A stretch of DNA of 9,149 bases. It comes from Fimenecus sp045613685. Its GTDB lineage: Bacteria; Bacillota; Clostridia; Oscillospirales; Acutalibacteraceae. Shown piece by piece: positions 1-4,747 of this stretch; within the stretch, counting starts at the first letter, position 1; each line of letters starts with the position of its first letter. A program made the translations under genes and the position numbers. Where the stretch lies: the NCBI GenBank assembly GCA_045613685.1, contig JAZLBL010000006.1:1-9149 (forward strand). Direction: 5' to 3'. The notes below the pieces were generated by a model. It made no database searches, was not told the DNA's origin, and worked only from the letters and a program-made list of their open reading frames with translations.

Positions 1-112
1 GAGCTGTCGAGCGTATGCGAGACTGAGGGAGAGATTTAGTAATTGCAAAGTTCGTTTTCTCTCCCTCCGTCTTTTGCTACGCAAAATCCACCTCCCTCGT
101 CAGAGGGAGGCG
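1..112. repeat. pair of opposed palindromic intergenic repeats (REP/MITE-like)
   Basis: The stretch is built of nested inverted repeats. A 13-bp pair with one mismatch (21-33 and 59-71) encloses a 25-nt spacer. Inside the right half is a hairpin TTTTGC/GCAAAA (72-77 and 81-86), followed by a perfect 8-bp hairpin CCTCCCTC/GAGGGAGG (91-98 and 103-110). The left half (1-33) read on the minus strand has the same module order: CTCTCCCTC, a GTC-bounded hairpin, then a CTC edge. I therefore read this as two diverged copies of one element facing each other, the left one cut by the window edge. From memory, GC-rich palindromes of this style are common between genes in gut Clostridia. No protein-coding signal is visible here. 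Confidence 0.7.
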
Positions 113-163
113 ACATCACCATATACAAGAGACAGACAAACTCCAATTTGTCAAATGAAAATG

Positions 164-181
164 GTGGGAGAATATTCCCAC
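164..181 (-). terminator. possible weak terminator after the lipoprotein gene
   Basis: A 6-bp inverted repeat GTGGGA/TCCCAC (164-169 and 176-181) with a 6-nt loop lies 12 bases past the lipoprotein stop codon. Reading the minus strand, it is followed by CATTTTCATTT, a broken T-rich tail. Position and shape fit an intrinsic terminator, but the stem is short and the T run is interrupted. Confidence 0.4.
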
Positions 182-193
182 AACAAATTATAA

Positions 194-796
194 CTATTTT
201 CTTTCTAAAACTATTTTGTCAAGTGTCAATTTGTTGCCACTAATTGCAAATTGTTCTGTTTCAGAGTTACTATATACAAGTTTGTTACCATCAATTTTAT
301 ATGTGCCCTTTGTAGTTTTGCAGATGTCTTTAAGAATATCATCTGCATATTTTTCATAATAAAGCACATCGTCAGTTGTCAAAAACTTGCCTTCTTTTTC
401 AACTTTTCTTCTTGCACCTTCAACCATCAATGAACGATATTCTTTTCGCACATCAGAAATATTTGTAATTGAAACAGTTGTGCTATAAGTGCCATCTTTG
501 TTGAATTTATAAGTTGTGCTCATCTGCACATTGGTCTTTGTGATTTTGGAATTATAATAATCACCATAGAATTTCTGTGGTGAAATTGTTTCATCACAAA
601 CCCATGTGCCAGCTATTGTCTTTTTTGCTTCGGCAGGGCTCAATGTTGGTCCCAAGTCTTCTTCTGTTGTGGTTTCTGTTGTTGTGGTTGTGGTTTGGTC
701 AGGTTGTGCCCCTTGCTCTGTTTTCTTGCAAGATGCAAAAGCAGTAACCATTATAAGCACCAAAACACAAAACAATATTTTTTGAAATGTTTTAAT
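194..796 (-). CDS. small secreted lipoprotein of unknown function, probable AUU start
   Basis: I do not recognise a named gene. From the AUU at 796-794 the protein is 200 residues. It has a classic lipoprotein signal: charged n-region MKTFQK, hydrophobic stretch to about residue 20, then AFAS-C with Cys23 as the lipid-attachment residue. This is followed by KK and a Thr/Glu-rich tether (about residues 31-47). The rest (about 55-200) shows GTW, YKFNKDGTY, GTYKIDGNKL and ISGNKLTL strand pairs, the pattern of small lipocalin-like beta-barrel lipoproteins that open with G-T-W. Expected location is the outer face of the cytoplasmic membrane. The first conventional start, TTG at 775-773, would remove the positive n-region and has no SD; the AUU has GAGGG 6 nt upstream. 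It lies 59 bases after the hydrolase stop with a hairpin between and no obvious promoter, so co-transcription is possible. Confidence 0.8.
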   Translation of the reverse strand: MKTFQKILFCVLVLIMVTAFASCKKTEQGAQPDQTTTTTTETTTEEDLGPTLSPAEAKKTIAGTWVCDETISPQKFYGDYYNSKITKTNVQMSTTYKFNKDGTYSTTVSITNISDVRKEYRSLMVEGARRKVEKEGKFLTTDDVLYYEKYADDILKDICKTTKGTYKIDGNKLVYSNSETEQFAISGNKLTLDKIVLERK

Positions 797-807
797 AATA
801 ATCCCTC
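794..807 (-). promoter_or_regulatory. ribosome binding site pointing to an AUU start codon
   Basis: GAGGG at 807-803 is followed by ATTATT and then ATT (796-794), which opens the lipoprotein frame with correct 6-nt spacing. An in-frame TGA at 808-806 blocks any earlier start. An ATG at 809-807 is in another frame and stops after five codons (TAA at 794-792). Either AUU is the real start or a single-base indel separates this ATG from the gene. Confidence 0.5.
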
Positions 808-817
808 ATTTCAAAAT

Positions 818-843
818 CCCCGTAAAGCCTTAGCCTTACGGGG
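818..843 (-). terminator. intercistronic hairpin, weak terminator or attenuator
   Basis: A perfect 8-bp inverted repeat CCCCGTAA/TTACGGGG (818-825 and 836-843) lies 12 bases after the hydrolase stop and about 10 bases before the lipoprotein SD. On the minus strand only ATTTTG follows it, too short a T run for efficient termination. It may release part of the transcripts, protect the upstream mRNA end, or act as a bidirectional end signal, since the plus strand has CAATTTTTATT after it. Confidence 0.5.
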
Positions 844-855
844 TTACAATTTTTA

Positions 856-2679
856 TTATGAGAATAATTGACCGAGAATAAGGAATGGGATTTCGCTATA
901 AGCTGCATCGCCATAAACTTCATAAAGTCCGTCACAAATACCCTTGATAGCTGAAACAGCAAGTTTTGATGTAGTATCTTCACTTACAATTTCATCTTCG
1001 CCCATAATCTTGTCATAGATTGCATAGAATCTGTCGTTTGCTGCCTTGTATTCAGCAACATCAATAACTGTGTTTGCAAGCATATCTTCAACCTGCTTGA
1101 TTGCACCGTCAAGTTCTTTCTTATCTTCAGCAGAAAGTGATGATGTGTCATATTCTTTCATTGTTGCAACATCCTGACGAAGCTGCATAGTTTCACGGCT
1201 CTTGTTGAACTGTGGGAATCTGTCAGGATATGAGAATACATCTGTGAAGTTTTCATCTGTAAGAAGATGAATGATGAGAGTCATAATAACATCGTTTGAT
1301 GCTGTTGTTGCGTGGTTCTGACCGCTGAAATAGAATGTATGGTCAGGAAGAAGACCAGTGTGAGCATCTATAATTCCTTCTGGGTCAATATGTTCGTGCA
1401 AGATACAATTATTTTTTACCCATGGAGTTTTATAACCTGCAGGGAGTCTTGTTCCTACATTCACACTATAAGCACCCATTGATGTTGAGTCAACCTGAAT
1501 GATACCGTCAGCTTGTGTGTAACCATGAGAAACTGCGAGTTCATAGAGTTCAACATTTGTGTCAACGATATCAAAGATTTTAACGCCTGCTTTTTTTGCA
1601 GATAAAATGTTGTAGTCAGAATTGAGCTGAGCATTGTAATACCAATCAGCTTGGCGACGAATCTCAGCCATATCATCACCTGCAAGGTACTTATCACGGC
1701 AAGTTGGATATTGAACTGATGGAACAAGTCCCCACATAAGAGTTGAATATCTGAGATATTTGCCAATGAGTGTATCAGCAATTACATCAAGAAGATTGCT
1801 TACATCAGTTTTTGGCATAAGTCTGACTGCAAGACTGAGCACATAACTGAGAACATTGCCTTCACCTAAGAGAGATGTGAACATTGTTGTATAAAGTGCT
1901 GCACTTTCGTCGTTAAGGCCATAAGTGTAAGCATCGCCGAGAAGGTTTGCACCATCAAGAGCAGGAACTGCAAATACAATTCTGTTAACGTCAACTGAAA
2001 TGTTGCTTCCGTTATCAACATAGAGTTGCATAAGTCCGTTTGCGATTGAACCACCTTGGCTTACAGGAACAAGGTTAACCTTTTTAGCACCTGTATCTGC
2101 TTTAACAAACTGAATATAATCATAAAGTTCCTGTGCAGTTTGAATCATATTACCTGTTGAAACATAGTTGAATACATAGAGATTATCTTCGCCTGCAATA
2201 TCAAAATATTCTTCAACCGGGAAGCTCTTAAGCATATGTTCTCTTGAAACATCTGAAAATGTTTCAAAACTTCCATAATATGTTTCTGGACGAACATCAG
2301 GGTCAAGGTTACCGTTTGCATCACTTGCCTGTTTGCCCATTAAAAGGTCACTGAGAAGTTCAGCAACAACCTTTGCAGCTGCCTGGTCTTTATCTTCTTG
2401 AGTAACAAACATTGTCATCACAGGAATAAGTGCTTCTGTAAGAGCTGCAGCGATAAATTCTTCTGAAACTGAAACATAGAATGGGCCTGGAATAGGATTA
2501 CCGTCAGCATCACATTCTTTTTCACCGTTTACATAGTGATATGTTTCACTTTGGAAAAGTCCTGGAATGATAATTGTAGGTGTATAACTCTTGTCACGAG
2601 CATAACCTAAAATTGACATACAAGACAACATCATAACCACTGCTAAAACAACAGAGATTACTTTTTTGAAATTTTTCAT
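856..2679 (-). CDS. secreted alpha/beta-hydrolase (lipase/esterase-like)
   Basis: The 607-residue protein starts with a Sec signal (KNFKK, hydrophobic core 7-24, likely cut after GYA, residue 27). The mature part opens with TPTIIIPGLFQSE (about 33-45), the strand and oxyanion-type loop with which many lipases begin. LVPVSQGGSIANGL (203-216) looks like the nucleophile elbow with Ser207. The usual first Gly of G-x-S-x-G is replaced by Pro (PVSQG), so activity is likely but not certain. His candidates are H447 and H456, acid candidates D437 and D445. Residues about 500-560 form a helical segment (SAEDKKELDGAI, EYKAANDRFY) resembling a FIVAR three-helix repeat found in extracellular proteins. Substrate unknown. 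The ATG has AAAGGGG about 10 nt upstream and a good sigma-A promoter. Confidence 0.8.
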   Translation of the reverse strand: MKNFKKVISVVLAVVMMLSCMSILGYARDKSYTPTIIIPGLFQSETYHYVNGEKECDADGNPIPGPFYVSVSEEFIAAALTEALIPVMTMFVTQEDKDQAAAKVVAELLSDLLMGKQASDANGNLDPDVRPETYYGSFETFSDVSREHMLKSFPVEEYFDIAGEDNLYVFNYVSTGNMIQTAQELYDYIQFVKADTGAKKVNLVPVSQGGSIANGLMQLYVDNGSNISVDVNRIVFAVPALDGANLLGDAYTYGLNDESAALYTTMFTSLLGEGNVLSYVLSLAVRLMPKTDVSNLLDVIADTLIGKYLRYSTLMWGLVPSVQYPTCRDKYLAGDDMAEIRRQADWYYNAQLNSDYNILSAKKAGVKIFDIVDTNVELYELAVSHGYTQADGIIQVDSTSMGAYSVNVGTRLPAGYKTPWVKNNCILHEHIDPEGIIDAHTGLLPDHTFYFSGQNHATTASNDVIMTLIIHLLTDENFTDVFSYPDRFPQFNKSRETMQLRQDVATMKEYDTSSLSAEDKKELDGAIKQVEDMLANTVIDVAEYKAANDRFYAIYDKIMGEDEIVSEDTTSKLAVSAIKGICDGLYEVYGDAAYSEIPFLILGQLFS

Positions 2680-2715
2680 AATAGCAATTCCCCTTTTACG
2701 AAAATTTACTTATAT

Positions 2716-2744
2716 AGTATAACAAAATTTGAATAAATTGTAAA
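2716..2744 (-). promoter_or_regulatory. sigma-A promoter of the secreted hydrolase
   Basis: On the minus strand, TTTACA (2744-2739), a 17-nt spacer, then TATACT (2721-2716): five of six consensus bases in each box with ideal spacing. Transcription should begin near 2709, giving a roughly 30-nt leader with the AAAGGGG ribosome site before the ATG at 2679. Confidence 0.75.
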
Positions 2745-2780
2745 CAAATTCCATATGTGCATTGTGCAAGAAAAAGCTAT

Positions 2781-2827
2781 AAAAAAATCAACAAGGTGCA
2801 CAACACTTTTCGTCATTGTGCACCTTG
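2781..2827 (-). terminator. intrinsic terminator of the GH43 gene
   Basis: A perfect 12-bp inverted repeat (2792-2803 and 2816-2827, CAAGGTGCACAA and its complement) with a 12-nt loop lies 11 bases past the glycosidase stop. On the minus strand it is followed by TTGAT and then a run of seven T (2787-2781). This isolates the glycosidase transcript from the hydrolase promoter downstream. Confidence 0.85.
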
Positions 2828-2838
2828 AGTTTATTGTT

Positions 2839-3810
2839 TTATTTAAGAATTGGTGTGCCGTTTTCATCAAAATTCACTTTTTTGATTCTTGCATGACGGC
2901 AAGGGTCATAAAGTGGCTCATCACAATATGTACCACAGTTTTTCTCGAAATGCGAAAATGGTCGAGCGTGATAAACAATGAGTAAATCGCCGTTTTCATC
3001 AACAACAAAGCTATTGTGTCCCGGCCCTGCCTGGTCGATTAAATCTTCAGTCTGCAAAGCAGGATTTGAGTCTTTTGTCCAATTTTTTATATCCATTAAA
3101 TCCGCATTTCTGTCGGCATAGACTTTGCCCATACAATACTCTGCACCTGTACCCGAAGCCGAGAAGAAAACATAGATTTTATCGTCAGTTTTAAGCACTG
3201 CAGGACCTTCATTCACACGAAAACGAACACATTCCCAATCGTATTCTGGTTTTGTGAGAAGAATAGGTTTTGAAATAAGCTTATATGGCTCATTCTCATC
3301 GATTTCTGCCATAAATAGTGATGAATCTTCCAACTTTTCAGCCCAGATTAGATAATGCTTGCCATTATTCTCAAAGTAAGTCATATCAAGTGAAAACTCA
3401 GTAAATGAGCGGTTATCACCATCACTTGCTTGCATTTTGCCAAGCTCTGTCCAAGAGTCTTTTATCGGGTCTTGACCATCACAAACAATAACAAACGGAC
3501 GAATATTCCACACATTTTCTTTTTCGCCCGCAGCAAAGAAAATATACCATTTTTCACCTATATAATGGATTTCAGGTGCCCAGATATGCTTTGACATTAC
3601 GCCTTTATTATGAGCTTTCCAGATAGTATATTCTTGTGCATCAGCAAGTCCTTTGACTGTTTTGCTTCTGCGCAAAATTATGCGGTCATAACCTGCGTCA
3701 ACATTATAAAAAGCAGGGTAACTTGCTGTGAAATAATAAAACCCGTCAGGTCCCTTTGTTACATAAGGGTCAGCACGTTCTGGGATAAATGGGTTTGGAT
3801 AAGTATTCAT
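2839..3810 (-). CDS. glycoside hydrolase family 43 (arabinofuranosidase/xylosidase type), cytoplasmic
   Basis: The 323-residue protein is a single five-bladed beta-propeller domain. It carries the three GH43 acidic residues in context: D14 in NPFIPERADPYV (base), D142 in FSLDMTYF (pKa modulator) and E201 in RVNEGPAV (acid). GPGHNSFV near 262-269 supplies the conserved His. GH43 enzymes invert the anomeric centre and cleave arabinose or xylose residues from plant polysaccharides; the exact linkage cannot be read from sequence. There is no signal peptide, so it should act inside the cell on imported oligosaccharides. I start at the ATG at 3810 because GGTGA lies 5 nt upstream and the NPFxPERADPY motif normally follows closely; the upstream in-frame ATG at 3855 has no SD. 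The gene stands alone between its own terminator and the tRNA terminator. No strong promoter is clear; TTGCGT-N17-TAATAT just upstream is weak. Confidence 0.9.
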   Translation of the reverse strand: MNTYPNPFIPERADPYVTKGPDGFYYFTASYPAFYNVDAGYDRIILRRSKTVKGLADAQEYTIWKAHNKGVMSKHIWAPEIHYIGEKWYIFFAAGEKENVWNIRPFVIVCDGQDPIKDSWTELGKMQASDGDNRSFTEFSLDMTYFENNGKHYLIWAEKLEDSSLFMAEIDENEPYKLISKPILLTKPEYDWECVRFRVNEGPAVLKTDDKIYVFFSASGTGAEYCMGKVYADRNADLMDIKNWTKDSNPALQTEDLIDQAGPGHNSFVVDENGDLLIVYHARPFSHFEKNCGTYCDEPLYDPCRHARIKKVNFDENGTPILK

Positions 3811-3869
3811 AAAAATCACCAATAGGATATTATCATAAACGAACTCAAAACGCAAGAATTGTATTTTTT

Positions 3870-3887
3870 GACAATTTCAAATTTGTC
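3870..3887. promoter_or_regulatory. dyad upstream of the GH43 gene, possible operator
   Basis: GACAATTT and AAATTTGTC form a near-perfect inverted repeat (8-bp arms, one bulged base) about 60-77 bases upstream of the glycosidase start. A repressor site for sugar control would sit about here, but the dyad is AT-rich and no regulator gene is present in the window. Confidence 0.25.
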
Positions 3888-3915
3888 GGGTTCGAATTCA
3901 TTTACACTATAAACG

Positions 3916-3957
3916 AAAAATAAAAAACGGACACCCATAGGCATCCGTTTTTATTTT
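3916..3957 (-). terminator. intrinsic terminator behind the tRNA-Gln remnant
   Basis: The stem pairs 3923-3935 with 3940-3952 (13 pairs including two G-U when transcribed from the minus strand) around a 4-nt loop. It is followed by TTTTTTATTTTT. It immediately follows the CCA end of the broken tRNA copy, just as the intact tRNA has its own terminator, which supports an old tandem duplication of tRNA plus terminator or two independent units. Confidence 0.85.
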
Positions 3958-3980
3958 TGGCTGGGGAATAGGGATTCGAA
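3958..3980 (-). pseudogene. 3' fragment of a second tRNA-Gln gene
   Basis: These 23 bases are identical to 4145-4167, the 3' end of the intact tRNA-Gln: CCA, discriminator G, the 3' acceptor strand and the T-stem up to the T-loop TTCGAA. The identity ends exactly at TTCGAA. No matching anticodon arm or acceptor 5' strand follows, so no tRNA can fold from it. It is either a broken tandem copy or an integration scar that carries the tRNA 3' end. Confidence 0.75.
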
Positions 3981-4080
3981 TTATAAATTCACAATGTGAA
4001 TGAGAGATTCACATTGTGCTCTTCGCTAAAAACGATATACTATATCGTTTTCTTAACGCTCAGACCCTCACGGGTTCGAA
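3981..4080. mobile_element. 100-bp hairpin-rich segment inserted at the T-loop of the tRNA copy
   Basis: The segment is bounded by TTCGAA at 3975-3980 and 4075-4080, exactly 100 bp apart. It holds two perfect hairpins: 12-bp arms at 3990-4001 and 4007-4018 (loop GAGAG), and 11-bp arms at 4029-4039 and 4041-4051 (one-base loop). It has no coding capacity. The right end reads CGGGTTCGAACCC, itself a palindrome like a T-arm. The simplest reading is a small non-autonomous element that inserted into TTCGAA with a 6-bp target duplication. A structured RNA or chance recombination between T-arms are alternatives. Confidence 0.4.
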
Positions 4081-4101
4081 CCCACAACACAATTCATAAA
4101 G

Positions 4102-4142
4102 AAAAGTAAAAAGGCAGGTCTTTGACCTACCTTCTTACTTTT
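4102..4142 (-). terminator. intrinsic terminator of tRNA-Gln
   Basis: A near-perfect 19-bp inverted repeat (4102-4120 and 4124-4142) with a 3-nt loop starts two bases after the encoded CCA. The core stem GGTAGGTC/GACCTGCC is followed on the minus strand by TTTTTACTTTT. The A-rich and T-rich flanks make it look bidirectional. Confidence 0.85.
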
Positions 4143-4144
4143 AA

Positions 4145-4218
4145 TGGCTGGGGAATAGGGATTCGAACCCCAACAAACAGAGTCAGAGTCTGTCGTGCTA
4201 CCGTTACACTATTCCCCA
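4145..4218 (-). tRNA. tRNA-Gln(CTG)
   Basis: The minus strand folds into a full cloverleaf. The 7-bp acceptor TGGGGAA/TTCCCCA is perfect. There is a three-pair D-stem GTG/CAC, an anticodon stem ACAGA/TCTGT with loop CTCTGAC (anticodon CTG at 4186-4184, reading CAG), a T-stem TGGGG/CCCTA with loop TTCGAAT, discriminator G and an encoded CCA (4147-4145). The U1-A72 first pair and G73 are typical of glutamine tRNA. It lies between dut and the GH43 gene with its own promoter and terminator. Confidence 0.95.
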
Positions 4219-4231
4219 ACGAGCAAGAGCA

Positions 4232-4260
4232 ATTATATATCAACAAAATAAAAATGTCAA
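4232..4260 (-). promoter_or_regulatory. perfect-consensus sigma-A promoter of tRNA-Gln
   Basis: The minus strand has TTGACA (4260-4255), exactly 17 nt, then TATAAT (4237-4232). Both boxes match consensus in full. Transcription should start near 4225, about 7 nt before the mature tRNA 5' end at 4218, leaving a very short leader for RNase P. Confidence 0.9.
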
Positions 4261-4303
4261 GAGTTTTTAGATAAAAAATAAAGTAATTTTGCTTTCTTAT
4301 ATT

Positions 4304-4747
4304 TTATTTTGTTCCTGTTGAGCCAAATCCACCTGCACCACGGTCTGTGTCGTCAAGGTTATTTACTTCAACAATTTCAGGCAATTCAACAGGTTCAATA
4401 ACCATTTGTGCAATTCTTTCAAATGGCTCGATTGTGTATTCAGGGTCGGTCTGCTTTATAACACCAACACAAATTTCACCACGATAGTCTGAGTCAATAA
4501 CACCAACAGAGTTTAAAAGTCCGATTCCGTGTTTAATGGCAAGTCCGCTTCTCGCATAGATAAATGCAGCATAATGTGGGTCATCAAGTCCGATTGCAAT
4601 ACCTGTTGGTATAATCGCCTTGTCACCTTTTTTAAGAGTAATTGGCTCGTCGATACAAGCATAAAGGTCCATACCTGCACTACCACTTGTTGCACGGGTT
4701 GGAATTTTTGCATTTTCTCTAACCTTTTTTATTTTAAGTTCTTTCAT
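4304..4747 (-). CDS. dut: deoxyuridine 5'-triphosphate nucleotidohydrolase (trimeric dUTPase)
   Basis: The 147-residue protein hydrolyses dUTP to dUMP and pyrophosphate, keeping uracil out of DNA and feeding dTMP synthesis. All five motifs of trimeric dUTPases are present in order: AGMDLYA (24-30), ARSGLA (65-70), GVIDSDYRGE (82-91, with the catalytic Asp and the substrate-discriminating Tyr), RIAQMVI (111-117) and RGAGGFGSTG (136-145, the flexible C-terminal arm). Length is normal for the family. The ATG shares one base with the stop of the upstream U32 gene (TAATG), with AGAGGTG 7 nt upstream, so translation is probably coupled. It is the last gene of the zapA operon. I see no strong terminator before the tRNA promoter. 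Confidence 0.96.
   Translation of the reverse strand: MKELKIKKVRENAKIPTRATSGSAGMDLYACIDEPITLKKGDKAIIPTGIAIGLDDPHYAAFIYARSGLAIKHGIGLLNSVGVIDSDYRGEICVGVIKQTDPEYTIEPFERIAQMVIEPVELPEIVEVNNLDDTDRGAGGFGSTGTK

Noticed and set aside
123..137. TATACAAGAGACAG resembles the Tn5/Nextera mosaic end tail (TGTATAAGAGACAG)
   Set aside because: It matches imperfectly and lacks the rest of the 19-bp end; the flanks continue as ordinary intergenic sequence. Adapter contamination or a Tn5 end is not supported.
43..243. 66-codon plus-strand open frame over the left repeats
   Set aside because: It runs through palindromic repeats and into the end of the lipoprotein gene on the other strand, has no ribosome site and no recognisable protein pattern.
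1461..2054. Alternative minus-strand frames inside the hydrolase gene
   Set aside because: They are out-of-frame shadows of a well-supported protein with signal peptide and catalytic motif, without ribosome sites.
3811..3855. N-terminal extension of the GH43 protein
   Set aside because: The added residues do not look like a signal peptide or family sequence, and the ATG at 3810 has GGTGA at good spacing.
3990..4051. CRISPR-like or riboswitch reading of the two adjacent hairpins
   Set aside because: The hairpins differ in sequence, there is no repeat-spacer periodicity, and no regulated gene follows; the segment ends in a tRNA fragment and terminator.
4262..4303. Possible terminator of the zapA-U32-dut operon (AAAGCAA/TTACTTT before a T run)
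   Set aside because: The stem is AT-only apart from one G-C pair and contains a mismatch; too weak to call. The tRNA has its own promoter in any case.
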